A DNA stretch of 64,000 nucleotides. Origin: Cinnamomum chago (Eukaryota > Streptophyta > Magnoliopsida > Laurales > Lauraceae). The notes beneath the pieces are model-generated. The model was not told the DNA's origin. It did not search any database and worked only from the letters and a program-made list of their open reading frames with translations. The stretch's first letter is position 1, and every line of letters begins with the position of its first letter. The translations under genes were made by a program, and so were the position numbers. This document shows positions 11,700-23,880 of the stretch, in pieces. Location of the stretch: contig CP142455.1 of the NCBI GenBank assembly GCA_038049695.1, forward strand, positions 23,659,501-23,723,500, given 5' to 3'.

Positions 11700-12985
11700 C
11701 AAAATCGGTTCTAATTCCCTAACCGTGAGTCCAATCTGCGAGCGGTCAGTTCCTACATGTTGCTCTACCCCCGTGCGAACCTCTCGTGCCGGTCCCCGAT
11801 TTTTCCGGTCGCCGATTCGCGTTTCGGACCCCCGGCGGGCCGTTTTCGAGCCTAAGTGTTGGAAAAGAGTCGGTTTCCGGCTCTAATTCCGTAACCGTGA
11901 GTCCAATCTGCGAGCCGTCAGTTCCTACAGGTTACTCTACCCCCGTGCGAACCGTCCGTGCCGGTCCCAGATCTTTCCGGTCGCCGATTCGTGTTCCGAA
12001 CCCCCGGCGGGATGTTTTCGAGCCTAAGTGTTTGAAAAGAGTCGGTTTCCGGCTCTAATTTCCTAACCGTGAGTCCAATCTGCAAGCCGTTAGTTCCTAC
12101 AGGTTACTCTACCCCCGTGCGAACCGTCCGTGCCGGTCCCCGATTTTTCCGGTCGCCGATTCGTGTTCCGGACCCCCGGGGGGGCGTTTTCGAGCCTAGC
12201 TAAGTGTTGGAAAAGAGTCCGTTTTCGGCTCTAATTCCCTGATCGTGAGTCCAATCTGCGAGCCGTCAGTTCCTACAGGTTACTCTACCCCCGTGCGAAC
12301 CGTCCGTGCCGGTCCCCGATTTTTCCGGTCGCCGATTCGTGTTCCGGACCCCCGGGGGGCCGTTTTCGAGCCTAGCTAAGTGTTGGAAAAGAGTCCGTTT
12401 TCGGCTCTAATTCCCTGACCGTGAGTCCAATCTGCGAGCCATCAGTTCCTACAGGTTACTCTACCCCCGTGCGAACCGTCCGTGCCGGTCCTCAAATTTT
12501 CCGGTCGCCGATTCCCGTTCCGGACCCCCGGCAGGCCGTTTTCGAGCCTAAGTGTTGGAAAAGAGTCGGTTTCCGGCTCTAATTCCCTAACCGTGAGTCC
12601 AATCTGCGAGCCGTCAGTTCCTACAGGTTACTCTACCCCCGTGCGAACCATCCGTGTCATTCCTCAAATTTTTCGGTCGCCGATTCCCGTTCCGGACCCC
12701 CGGGGGGCCGTTTTCGAGCCTAAGTGTTGGAAAAGAGTCGGTTTCCGGCTCTAATTCCCTAACCGTGAGTCCAATCTGCAAGCCGTCAGTTCCTACAGGT
12801 TACTCTACCCCTGTGCGAACCGTCCGTGTCGGTCCCTAATTTTTCCGGTCGCCGTTTCGCTTTCCGAACCCCCGGCGGGCCGTTTTCGGGCCTAAGTGTC
12901 GGAAAAGAGTCGGTTTTCGGCTCTAATTCCCTAACCGTGAGTCCAATCTGAGAGCCGTCAATTCCTACAGGTTACTCTACCCCCG
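11700..12985. repeat. 172-bp tandem array 3' of TNPA in CACTA-A
   Basis: About 7.3 units. The anchor CCGTGAGTCCAATCTG recurs at 11723, 11895, 12067, 12243, 12419, 12591, 12763 and 12935, giving 172 bp (176 bp for two units with a 4-bp insertion). Each unit also has CCGTCAGTTCCTACAGG, ACCCCCGTGCGAACC and CCGTTTTCGAGCCTAAGTG. GC-rich relative to its surroundings. ORFs of 90 aa here simply read one and a half units. Related to the 178-bp array of CACTA-C. Confidence 0.92.
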
Positions 12986-13416
12986 AAAGTATGATAATGC
13001 AATCAAGGATTACATAGATGAGCGAGTATTTTTTGATGAGAAATATTACGATAATGCAATCAAGGATGACAGGGATGCACAAGTAATTGTTGATGAGAGA
13101 GAGTATGATAATGCAATCAAGGATGACATAGATGAACGAGTATTTGTTGATGAGAAAGATTATGATAATGCAATCAAGGATGACATAGATGAACAAGTAT
13201 TTGTTGATGAGAAAGATTATGATAATGCAATCAAGGATGACATAGATGAACAAGTATTTGTTGATGAGAAAGATTATGATAATGCAATCAGGGATGACAT
13301 AGATGAACGAGTATTTGTTGATGAGAAAGATTATGATAATGCAATCAAGGATGACATAGATGAACGAGTATTTGTTGATGAGAAAGATTATGATAATGCA
13401 ATCATACTGTGCAGTT
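12986..13416 (+). repeat. 57-bp minisatellite, open in frame as a 19-residue acidic repeat
   Basis: GATAATGCAATCAAGGA recurs at 12993, 13050, 13107, 13164, 13221, 13278, 13335 and 13392, an exact 57-bp period. On the plus strand one frame is open through all eight units and reads a 19-residue acidic repeat (DEKDYDNAIKDD then IDERVFV), ending at TAA 13417-13419. No ATG opens that frame, and it runs antisense to TNPA, so it may be only a minisatellite whose unit is a multiple of three. Confidence 0.8.
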
Positions 13417-13515
13417 AAAATTTGTTCAAATCCTACATTATGAGTGTTTATAAATTAATAACACAAATGATATGTTATTTGTTCAAGAAAGTATTCTACT
13501 AACCAAAGAGTCGCA

Positions 13516-15838
13516 TCATGATCCTCCAGGAGTTGTGCCATCCCCAGCAGAAGTGCTCTCTCCCGTGGTGTCAAGAAAGGCGGCCGGATCTATTCCTGCC
13601 ACAGTTGCCAGCCTTTGAACGAGGGCCTCAAGCTGGCGTGTCCTCCGGGCCTGCTGAGCTAGCTGCTCAGCCTGCCTCCTACCCTGCTCAGCTAGCTGCT
13701 CGCGCAGGGCGACCACCTCAGGGTCCGGTGCCCGAGACTGTGTGGAAGAGGAAGAGGTCCTCGAGTATATCCCATACCCCTTTACGTAGCCCGACCTCTT
13801 CCCAAGCACATCAGCAGCAATCTGCTCCTCAGTAATCGGAGTGGTGATAGAGGGCTGCGACTGCTCCTCGGTCCGCTGCACCAAGGCCTCCTGCCATTTA
13901 AATCAATAAAGGATTTAGAATACTTCTATGACATTATACAATCAGTACTGATTTATTAGGAAACGTACATGTCTCTGTTGAGCCACCTCATTTACCCACT
14001 CATTACTCTTTCGTTTGTAGTGGGTGTCGCGGAAGAACTGAGTAATGGGCGGCGCTTGACCGGCATTCTGTGCCGCCTAAGATTTGAAATAGCTTTATAT
14101 TAGATATGAACCCTGATACATATTGATAAATTAATACACTTAATCAAGTTTCTTCATATGAATATAATCAGTACCATCATAGACATCCTTGAGGCAAATG
14201 ACCGGGAGCCACTCGTATGATTGTATGGCAGCTGGGCTCGACTCTCTTGAGCTTTCTTTGACTTTGCCTACATAGAAAAACAATAATACAATAGCATGAG
14301 TGTATTTAATCGTTACAAATAGAATTACATTGGATTATAATTAAGACATTTATATAACATCCCCAGGTCACCTTCTAGGCTGGTGATTCCCAGCACTGCG
14401 AGATCATCTGCTGCCAGTCAGCTAGAGTACAACCCTCTGCCGGGTGGTCCTGGGGTCGGGGAACCCCCTGCTCCAAGAGAACCTGATAGTGAGTAAGCAG
14501 CTCATACTTCCAGCCCCTATACAGGATCCCGCACTGGCGGTCAATGTCCATCCTAAGCTGCATATCACCCTCGTAGTCCGCGATCTCAAAGAGTTGTTGC
14601 AATTAGGGGATAGCCATAGTAATCATTAGTAATAACAAAATATAATCAGATATTGTAATGAGGAGCACAACTATAATAACTTTGGTTGATGTTTCTCGTT
14701 TCAGTTTACCTTGATTGCAGCGATGAAGGCAAGCTTGATCCCACTGTCAAGCTTCTTCCAGCCATGACGACTGACTGGGGCAACCTCTCTAATGGGTAAC
14801 CCAAGATGGTTAGCCAGTGATGGGGCATGTTCCCCCTCTGGCCTATGACTGGAGCTAGGGATCGGGACTGGGATGTTATGACCCAACTGTCTCCTCAGCT
14901 TTGCCGCATTCTTCCCTCGCGTAGCACCCCTGGTACGGCCAAGAGTCTCAGCCGAGGCTGGGGCTGATGCTGTTAAGACGATAGTGCTAATTGAGTTAGT
15001 GAACACAAATGATATTTGAGGTGAACAAATCAGAAGAAAAAAAAGTTATAGAACACAAATCTAAATATGAGGTGAACCATTCTACACTTTAAAAGGTTTT
15101 CCGATTTTCTCACCTACGCTGCTCCCGGTCGTATGATGACTCACGGGAGGATGGGTTGGCGGGGCCTGTGTGGTCAAAGGCTCAATCAGCAGAGGCTGGG
15201 AGGCTGCCGATTCAGGGGTGCTCCCTGATCCTCCGGCCCGTGTAACCTCGAGAGCAGCTGGCGGAGGCTGCGTCGAGGGCTCAGGTCTGCTCTCCACAGG
15301 ATCTAACCTGACTGCAGCTGCAACCTGCCGAGCACGTCTCGCCCTGTTTTCCCGAGGCATATCTGCAATCTGGCTTAAAGCAAATTGACAAGGAAATTAA
15401 ATAATTATTAACACAAAAAAATAATATTAGCAAAGTGAATGTCATCAATTTACATTAAATGGAAATGAAAATCATTTCGAGCCTCAGTGTCACATAAAAG
15501 TTACTAGTATTTTCAAGTACACGTCATAGACATTATAAACGAAAGATTACCTCATCCGATTGAGACCATGATGTCTCGTCATCTACATCATCATCTTGGG
15601 GGGGAATGTAGTTCTCATCCTTATCATTCCCACTAACATTCCTCTTTCCCTGCTCGTTTGTCCCTTTAGCCGAATCGGATATAGTACGTGCAGTCGGAGG
15701 GAGCCCTAGAGCCGCTAGTTTTTCATCATTCTTCTTAATTGTTCTTTTTCTCTTTAATAGATAATTGGATGCTTGAACTTGACGGGACAACTCTCCTGGT
15801 TTGACCCATTTTTTCACTCCGTTTGGCATCCTTTGCAA
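13516..15838 (-). pseudogene. TNPA-like gene of CACTA-A (Transposase_24 / Ptta-En/Spm type)
   Basis: Minus-strand exons. 15838-15551 opens with an ATG and a basic then acidic stretch. 15369-15114 is Pro/Ser-rich (MPRENRARRARQ). 14969-14710 carries LGRTRGATRGKNAAKLRRQL, the usual start of the Transposase_24 domain, and ends HGWKKLDSGIK. About 14602-14375 has LYRGWKYELLTHYQ. Short exons follow near 14275-14170 and 14090-13970 (THYKRKSNEWVNEVA). The last, 13884-13516, has VLGKRSGYVKGYG and then a Gln/Arg coiled coil. Good GT/AG sites bound the first three exons. The exon near 14.4-14.6 kb lacks a clear acceptor and has a TAG before its donor, so I call a pseudogene. TNPA-type proteins bind subterminal repeats in En/Spm; that role is inferred here. 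Confidence 0.8.
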
Positions 15839-15941
15839 CTATGATATATAAAGATAAGAATAATGTGTGAAATTTAGAAATGTCTTACTCCATAAATGAA
15901 CAAATCATAAGAGAATAAGATTGAATACCATGTCATTATGT

Positions 15942-16834
15942 AAGAAAAGATCTTTATTAATTTACTTAATAGTTACATGTGCAAAACCTGAAATTTAATG
16001 TCGACCTCGATATCTTCTAGCATTTCTCCTAATTCCCTCAAGTCTAGGAAATTAATCTTGAGCTTAGCATGGATTTCTTGTACCGGCCAAGGAGGTGGTA
16101 GAGTGCTTACTATTGAACGCACCAGATCTGTAATATTCGGTTCAAATCCTCTTCTTTTGAGATCGTAAAACAATTGTTCCTTGTTTAGCAAATGTTCTCT
16201 AACAGATATTCCTTCAACCATTTTCTCTCTTCGGAACTGTATCCATAAGGGATGAATATATTTTTCAAATGACTGTAACAGGTCGACGAACTCCACTGCA
16301 TGCCATGGTCGTAAGACTTCAAATATCTTCATTTTTGCAGCATCCCAAGCCGGTGGCAATGTTTCAGCAATTTTTATCATTATATATCTTTCAGGGATGA
16401 AATTGCCACACAGTCTCAGCCACTGAGCCAGTTGTATTTTGCGGGAACCATGCTTTACTATTGGAGTTTCATTTTCAAATGGTTTATGTTCAAACTCATT
16501 TGTCCATTCCCTAACACGTTGAGAGTCTTTGCCACGATAGTATTTGAGAGGTGTATTCATCATGTTCTGTGTTAGAGTTGAAAAATTGAATCGTTTCAAT
16601 TTTAATTTAAAGGAAAGCAACAACGGATAAATCAAACATGAACGTCATATAACGAGCTAGGTAATAACATGGCACACACACCATATAATACTTTTAAAAT
16701 AAACATAACAAAAATTGTTCATATGCAGGGTAAAATAACATGAACGAAAATTCCTTCAACAATCGAATGAAATTAAGCATACTCTAAGGAAGAAAAGTTC
16801 TTCATTAATTTACTTAATAGTTACATGTGCAAAA
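15942..16834 (-). repeat. 45-bp direct repeats bracketing the gag-like ORF
   Basis: The plus-strand sequence AAGAAAAGATCTTTATTAAT then TTACTTAATAGTTACATGTG (15942-15987) recurs with about three changes at 16790-16834. One copy forms the 3' end of the gag-like ORF and its trailer; the other is the trailer of TNP2. They are too distant from the ORF edges to be an ordinary short target duplication and look like a duplicated 3' UTR. Confidence 0.75.
15973..16635 (-). CDS. gag-like ORF (copia UBN2-type) inside CACTA-A
   Basis: A 220-residue open frame lying exactly between the TNP2 and TNPA genes and on their strand. It is rich in W and helix formers. The run WLRLCGNFIPERY, then AWDAAKMKIFEVL, then EGISVREHLLNKEQLFYDLK and IVSTLPPPW follows the residue pattern of copia-type gag (UBN2) domains, in which an LxxLKmxEGxSVxEH-like helix precedes a SLPxxW. 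No zinc knuckle follows. The likely domain start is the MMNTPLKYYRG methionine pair (about 16563). Its last codons (VLHM and stop) fall inside a 45-bp sequence repeated after TNP2. It could be a captured copia gag, or an extra protein gene of this CACTA lineage. Family call by eye only. Confidence 0.55.
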   Translation of the reverse strand: MIYPLLLSFKLKLKRFNFSTLTQNMMNTPLKYYRGKDSQRVREWTNEFEHKPFENETPIVKHGSRKIQLAQWLRLCGNFIPERYIMIKIAETLPPAWDAAKMKIFEVLRPWHAVEFVDLLQSFEKYIHPLWIQFRREKMVEGISVREHLLNKEQLFYDLKRRGFEPNITDLVRSIVSTLPPPWPVQEIHAKLKINFLDLRELGEMLEDIEVDIKFQVLHM

Positions 16835-16846
16835 TCGAAGCAAACA

Positions 16847-19800
16847 CTACATGTCATATTCCATGTCATCATCTTCCTGACTATGGCCATCATTCCCTTC
16901 ATCATCTTCGTATTCCGCCAGCGTTTCATCCTTGTCTTGGCCATCCTCGTATGCTGACTCATCACTGAGAACGATCTTAGGATCTATATCATCCCTAGAG
17001 TATTGGTCACTAGTACCATCGACGAGGACTGGGACAACAAATGTCGTTTCGTCCTGCTGAAATGCATCAACCGGCACATCATCATCATCACCGTCGTCAT
17101 CCCGCTTAGCGGGCACATCCCATACTCCCCGAGTCTTGACCCGTTCTACAACTCTCCAATTTTTTCCTCTACCGGTGTCATTGACATAGAAGACTTGTTT
17201 CACCTGACTTGGTAGGACAAATGGATCATCCTTACATCAACGACCTGTGATATCAATGCTTGTAAGATGGTCTTCGATGTTTATCTTGTGCTTGGTACTA
17301 GTGTTGTACCATTCACATTCAAATAAGACCACCTTACCCCCGTGCCTATAGGACAATTCCCAGACTTTGCAGATGTAGCCATAGTAGTCATGTTTCACCC
17401 CTTCGTATTCCCCTTCCACGACCAAGCCGCTACTCTGGCTCCTACGACATTTCTCACGGTCTACAGTGTGGTATCGGACGCAATTGCAATCACACCCCTG
17501 GTAAAGATTCACTAGGGATCTGGGGCCATTTGCTAATGACCACATCTCATCAAGAGCTTCTGGTGACCCTATAGTTCGCAATTGATTCATCTACATAAGC
17601 AGATTAAGACAAATGTGTTAGACTAATGTTATTTGAAGCTTATACTCAAATAACATCAAGCAATTAAAAAGTTCTTCATTTTATGTCTTACACGTTGTTT
17701 GAACCATTCTGCAAATTCTTTTCGTTGTATTTGCCCGACGTCTCCACCTCTTTCGTCTTGCACTAAATTCTTGTGTTCCCTACTCAAGATAGCTTTTAAT
17801 GAATCAGTCCGAGACGAGAATGAATAAATGAGTTAACAAGCAATGCATACATATGGCTAGATTGAAGATACGGCTCCACTTCGGGGCAATTATTCAGCAC
17901 AAACCAATGAGCCATGTCACGCTCCCTTTGAGAAGGATCATGTGCCCTTTGCATCAGCCCGATGGGACGGACAGTTTGTGTGAAGACCGACATCCCCGCA
18001 CCCCGTTCGCCACCATCATCATAACGCTCTACTCGATCAGTCTGCCTTAAATACATTGAGCAAAATGTGAGACACTCTTTGACAATGTAAGCCTCGGCGA
18101 TCGAACCTTCAGGCCGTGCTCTGTTGCGAACGTACCCCTTTAGGGTCTTCAGAAACCTTTAAACAACAAATGATAACTATTACGATTTCCAATGCAAGAC
18201 AATTGCACTAATATATAAATAATTTTTCGATGGTCATCAACTATTACCTTTCAATCGGGTACATCCACCGATATTCACCGGTCCACCAAGAATGGCCTCG
18301 CGTGGCAAGTGAACCGATAGATGAACCATCACATCAAAGAAAGCAGGAGGAAAGATCCTCTCAAGCTTGCACAATATTAAAACTATCTGCTCCTCCGATT
18401 TTTTCAAATCATCGTCTCTGTGTTTTCGAGTAGAGGTCTTGAAAAAAGCTGCCTAAGTCAATCAATGTTGTACAAATATCCTTATTCACAAAGCCACGCA
18501 TGCCAATAGGAAGGATCCGTTGGATAAGGATGTGGCAATCATGGCTCTTTAAACCAGCCAATTTATCATTTTTCGAGGTTACACACCTCGAGAGGTTCGC
18601 GGCATAGCCGTTTGGGTATTTGATCGACTTCAAGAATTCATAAAATCCATCTCTGTCTTTTGGTGCCAGAGTGTAAGAGGCATGCGGCTTCAAGCTGGAT
18701 CCATCGCCCCTCTCCACTAGATGCAACTCTGGCCTGATGCCCATATTTTTCAAATCCTTACGCGCTTTCTCGGTGTCCTTGTTTTTGCCCTTTATGCCCA
18801 ACATTGTTCCAACCAAGGCTACATAGATGTTCTTCTCAATGTGCATAGGATCAAGGTTGTGTGGAGTTTTTTGCACTTCCAGTAGGGCCATTCAAATAGG
18901 ATGCTTTTCTTTGTTCAATTCAACTCTCCAGAGTCACGCGATCTTTTGTTATTCTTGCCAAACCTGACCGGATGTAGTTCTTCGAGCTGGTCTAGTACCT
19001 TTTGCCCCGGTAGATCCAAAGACCTCTTTTCATGCTCAGGCTGACCGTTGAAGGCCTTGCTTCTACGTCATTGGTGGTTTACTTCCAAGTATTTTCGATG
19101 GCCAATGTACCCAATCTTATCTTTCAACCTCACCCCTAACGAGGTGTCGTTACACGAGGGGCATGCGTTATAACCTTTTGTACTCCACCCAGACAAGTTA
19201 CCATACGCAGGAAAGTCATTTATCGTCCACATCACAGCCGCATGCATTTGAAAGGTTTGTTTAGTGGAGGCATCATAAGTAGATACACCATGATCCCACA
19301 ACTCCTTCAACTCATCAACCAAGGGCCTCAGATATACATCGATATCGTTTCCAGGTGAGTTTGGTCCTGGAATAAGTAATGACATCATCATGAATGGCTC
19401 CTTCATGCACATCCATGGTGGCAAATTATAGGGCATAAGTATGACAGGCCACATGCTATAAGAGGTGCTCATGTTACCAAAAGGATTGAATCCATCAGTG
19501 GCTAACCCCAATCTCACATTACGTGTCTCTTGGGAAAACTCTGGATATTTCTTATCAAATTCTTTCCATTCCACTGAATCAGCCGGATGCCGCGCTATCC
19601 CATCGTCAACGCGCTTATCACTATGCCATCTCATCTCTGTGGCTGTCTTCCTTGACATATACAATCTGCGTAACCTCGGTGTCAATGGGAAGTAACGGAG
19701 CACCTTATGAGGGATCTTCTTTCGCTTGCCATCATTGATCTTGTACCTAGGCTCTTCACATTCTGGACATTTATCCAATTGAGCATTCTCCTTCCAATAC

Positions 19801-20447
19801 AACACACAATTGTGTTTGCAGGCATCTATGTTCTTGTATCCCATGCCCAAGTCACGTAATAATTTCTTCACCTCGTAAATTGATGCTGGCACCACATGAC
19901 CTTCGGGTAAGAAGTCCTTAAAAATCTGCAGGACCTTGTCGAACGACTTATTGCTACACCCACTTTCTACCTTCACGTGCAGTATCTTGATGACAAACGA
20001 TAACAGAGTATCTGAGCTTTTGCATCCTGGGTAAAGGCCTCGCTGAGAAGCATTCAACAAATTTTCAAAATCATCCCTCTCTTGAGTATCTCCCTCCAAG
20101 TAAGTTCCCCTACGATGATCATCTATCAACTCATTGTACTCATCTTGATTATCTTCTGATTCATCATCGCTCTCATCCGAATCATCGGGTTGAACTATGG
20201 GTTCCCCGTGATATATCCACCGTAGGTAATGGACCATCATTCCTTTAATGTGCAGATGACTTCTCACGGTTACATAGTCATGCTTCCGATGGTTACAACA
20301 ATCGTTACACGGGCAGTTAATCAACACTGCCCCGCCCGAATTCGCCTTTGCAAAATCAATAAATGAGTTTACCCCAGCTATGTACTCCGCACTAAATCGG
20401 TTCCGATAATGTAATATCCAACTCCTGTCCATATCTGACCAAATCAC
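16847..20447 (-). pseudogene. TNP2-type transposase of CACTA-A (Transpos_assoc, Transposase_21, DUF4218, DUF4216)
   Basis: The first open stretch, 20447-19068 (459 residues), starts MIWSDMDRSWILHYRNR (Transpos_assoc domain with CPCNDCCNHRKH), then an acidic linker, then the transposase core (ATDGFNPFGN, MWPVILMPYNLPPWMCMKE, NDFPAYGNLSGWSTKGYNAC). A TGA falls where the family has Trp (after YLEVNHQ). Next come RRSKAFNGQPEH and, after a frameshift near 18.86 kb, DPMHIEKNIYVALVGTMLGI and the DUF4218 start (LAGLKSHDCHILIQRILP). DUF4218 continues at 18.4-17.8 kb with another frameshift near 18.28 kb. DUF4216 is at 17590-17237 and an acidic tail at 17203-16847 ends in DMEYDM. The catalytic machinery is recognisable but the reading frame is broken at least three times. 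Confidence 0.88.
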
Positions 20448-20569
20448 AAGTAATTAGCAATTAGAAATAGAATCCACTCACCTATATTGAATAAATTGAA
20501 TGTGTTTATGAGGTCCAGCTCATTGGGCCTGCTTCAATCATCTTTTCCAATGGAGATACATCTTTGACG

Positions 20570-20848
20570 TATTTAAAACGTCGGTAAAAATTTTATCACA
20601 TTTTTTTTAAATAAAAAGTTAGAAGTCATCTTTTTAACGAAGAAATTAAAAACGTCGGGAAAAACAATTTTTACCGATGTTTTATTGAAAAACGTCGGTA
20701 AAAAGCTGACTTTTGGCGACGTTTTTTAAGAAACGTCGGTAAATTAGTTACTTTTTGCGACGATATTAATTACGTCGGTAAATGTCACCCTTTACCGACG
20801 AATTTATAGAAACGTTGCTAAAAAACGTCGGTGAAAGTGCTTTTTGTT
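20570..20848. repeat. Fossil right terminus of CACTA-A core
   Basis: At least six ACGTCGGTAAA-type motifs lie within 400 bp upstream of the TNP2 start. The last 80 bp (to TTTTTGTT, 20841-20848) align with the last 80 bp of the true right end (25010-25091), but the final GTAGTG is missing, replaced by CATGG. It therefore appears to be the original right end of the transposase-bearing element, now disabled. Confidence 0.75.
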
Positions 20849-20932
20849 CATGGCCCAAAATGAGAGTATAGCCATGGGTTTACACATCCAGAAAGGCTGA
20901 TGCTCAATAGTGAATTTCCCTAGTGCTCGACG

Positions 20933-21468
20933 TAGAGGTGGCAAATGGGTCGGGTTGAATGAAAAATGGTCACTTTGATTTGATGATAAGGACAATAGGG
21001 GTTGAAGTTCAACCTGCGTCTCAGGTGGGACACAATCCACACACTCACATTCATTGTGGAATGTTGGTCAACCTAATTAACCCAACCCAACTTGCAGAGT
21101 CTTAGCCCAAATCCAACCCATTACAAGTATTAATGCTATAATGTTGCTAGACAATGAAAAGTGTGACACAAGCTCAGCTCATTCCATGCAAAATAGATTA
21201 TTCTTAGTACTAAAATATTAAACTACCAAATTCTTTAAATGAGTTTTAAGTATTTGGGTTGACCTTGGTCCAGCCCGTTTAAATAGGTTAGGTGCGGTTA
21301 TACGGATTGATCCTAGTCTGACCTGTTTAAAAACAGTTAAAACTTTCTTGACCCATGACCGACCTGTTTAAAAACAGTTAAATCTTTCTTGACCCATGAC
21401 CGACCTGTATATATAACATGAGTTACACATAGATCAATTTCAGCTAAGGCTAGCTTTTGCCACCCCTA
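20933..21468. mobile_element. hAT-like non-autonomous element inside CACTA-A
   Basis: Left end TAGAGGTGGCAAATGGGTCG (20933), right end GCTTTTGCCACCCCTAA (to 21468). CTAGTGCT occurs just outside both ends (20920-20927 and 21472-21479), a probable 8-bp target duplication with a few bases of slack. Internal sequence holds ACCTGTTTAAAAACAGTTAA twice. No transposase. It lies in the 4.2-kb stretch outside the fossil terminus. Confidence 0.6.
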
Positions 21469-21469
21469 A

Positions 21470-23880
21470 GTCTAGTGCTTGGTGGGTTCAGTTCAGCCTC
21501 TTGAGCTGTGAATAATAAATGAGCTTGGTCTTGACTCTTGAATCTTGATCCACCTAGTCTAGCCCCAAGCCCAACCCATTTACAATCTAAAAGTCCTGTA
21601 TTTCCAATGTAGATCTCAGTTGACTGAAGGGCAGAACTACATATACAGGAGCATAGTTTGCTTTTTTATATTTTTTTATCCCAAGTTTCCAACTAAGGAA
21701 CCCAAAATCTTCACTACAGAAAGCAAGGAAATATGAAAAACGTTTCTCACACCATCTAGACAACTCACGTACTATATCATACGTCATTCACTTTCCACCA
21801 TTCAAATAGATGAATATGTTGAATTATTGTTTGAATATAAAACTGAGACAAATGTAACCTTTACAAAAAAAAAAAACAAAAAAATTCTTACAAATGTAAC
21901 AATTTTAGTGCCATCTCATTACATAAACCTAACATTCAATTCATTCCATCTCATTATAACCACATCATAAAACTGTAACACATCGATATATTTTTGCAAA
22001 CCAAAGAGAAGCAAATGGGCCCCAAAATGTGCAAGAGCAATCACAAATAGAAGATCATACACAACACAATCAAGCAGGGTAAAAAAAATAAGAAAATAGA
22101 ACAAATTCACAGAATATTACCACAAATAAGAAAGAAATGAAACCTCAAGATTCTAGCACCCAATGAAAATGGTGAGAACTAATGTTCACATTAATGAGAA
22201 TGGATACACAATTTTCCCAAACGAAAAGTCCCAAAGCCTGAAAGCAAAAACCCAAATGGAAGGTGCAAAACTGAAGAACCAAAACATGGAAACAAGTGTA
22301 CACATAAGGTTCCAAAACCCAAAAACTGGTAATAAAAAACCCAACACAAGCCCCAAAAGGCCAAAAAACCCAAATAAAATCCAAAAAATCAATGGCCATG
22401 GGATACCACTGCAGAGAGGGGATGGGATACCACTGCAGGGTGAAAATGCGCCATTGGTGAAGGAACCCTACAACCATGAAGGGTGAGACACCTGAATATC
22501 ATATTGACAAGGGCATGTCACCTTGATTATCCATGAATCAAACTCGCTGCCTATCCTGATTAGCTCTCAAAGAGATGGATTCATTATTTCCTGATTCAAA
22601 CCCACTTGTTAAGAATGTCAGCCAGCATGCGGCCTGATGTGGGTGACCATCATCATTCCTCTATCCACTCACCTTGAATTAGAACTTACCCAAACTCATC
22701 TGAGATTATGAAACCCTAGGATTTGATCATACTTGTATTGATTCTTGTTTTTCAGAACATAATGGCTAAATAGCACCAGAAGAGTTACATCAGAGACTCT
22801 GAAAAACAGGAATCAATATGTGCAAGTATAACCAGAAAAAGGCAAGGCGAATTTACTTATAATAACTAGAATTTGGACAGCTTTGGTCCTTCAACACAGT
22901 ACCTCCAGAGATAATAAATGGAGGAATGAAGGATGAAACACTCTCAAACCCCTGCTTAGCTAAAACATCTACCATATCATTAATCCACTGACCCACATGG
23001 CCAAAATCCATCTGAACTGACAAGACAACACTTTCATTTTCTTTGAAACAATATTGAAACTTAAATTCTATCAATTTAAACTTTCCAAGTGCAAGAAGCC
23101 AAACTTTAAAAGGTGCTTCTCTAATTCACATTGAGTTCCTAATTCATGGAAATAGTATATAATTAATTAAAGGTGCATCCAAATGGTGAAGTGAAAATGG
23201 TCAAGGGTAGAGAGTAGTGGGGGATGTCTTTTAGAATTTAATTTACTAGGGGTGAAGGGTGGCTAGTCATTTACTTCAAATGGTTATGTTTTGACTACCT
23301 CTTGTACATCCTTAACTTTAATCCTTGCATGTCAATACCTATTAGACAAATGAGCACCAACCAAAGGATGGTCATTTCAAGGGAGAAAAAAATAAGATTT
23401 TCTCCAAAATCCATTTTTTTTTAAAGACGGGACTAGTCTCAGTGAAATAATATAATCAAGCATTAACAGAGTGGTTTTGAGGATACAAAAATAGTGAAAA
23501 CAAGAGAGATATTCCGTGAGAGGATACAAATAGTGAAAAAAGAGATCACATTCTAAAACTATCAGTTTTTCTTATTCCATCAACATCCAACTATGAGTGT
23601 TGGCTTCGCCACTTCGACAAACCTGTTATTATGCATGTCTTCTACTGGAAAGATCTATCGATACAGAGAGAGAAGAGATGAGAAAAAGAGTTTACCTGCA
23701 GAGAGGGGAGAGATGTAGAGGCAGAAAACTCATGCTGGCTTTGGAGAAAGGACCGGAAAAGGGGTCAAACTCGTGCTGCCTTTGGAGAAGACGACTGGAG
23801 ATGGGTTTTTGGAGAACGACAAAGATGGGTTTTTTGAGATCAACAGAGATGGAGAGGGTGGAAGGGATCTATTTGCGTTG
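21470..23880. other. Extra DNA carried by CACTA-A, origin unknown
   Basis: About 2.4 kb between the hAT element and the GA-rich leader. I find no gene I recognise. A minus-strand frame at 23074-22853 contains WINDMVDVLAKQGFESVSSF, which resembles the end of an RNase H-like domain in retroelements, but this is weak. Frames at 22145-22480 are low complexity. Confidence 0.35.

Noticed and set aside
11786-12839. ORFs of 61-90 residues repeated along the 172-bp array
   Set aside because: Same unit read repeatedly; no start context or domain, and frames break at the 4-bp indels.
12972-13253. 93-residue minus ORF with repeated YVILDCIIIIFLINKY
   Set aside because: Antisense of the 57-bp minisatellite; the plus frame is the longer and cleaner one, and neither has supporting context as a gene.
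7927-13416. CRISPR-like spacing in the tandem arrays
   Set aside because: Units are contiguous head-to-tail repeats without unique spacers, in a plant nuclear context.
22145-22486. Overlapping ORFs of 107-110 residues on both strands
   Set aside because: Both read a low-complexity CCCAAA/TTTGGG-rich segment; no conserved motif.
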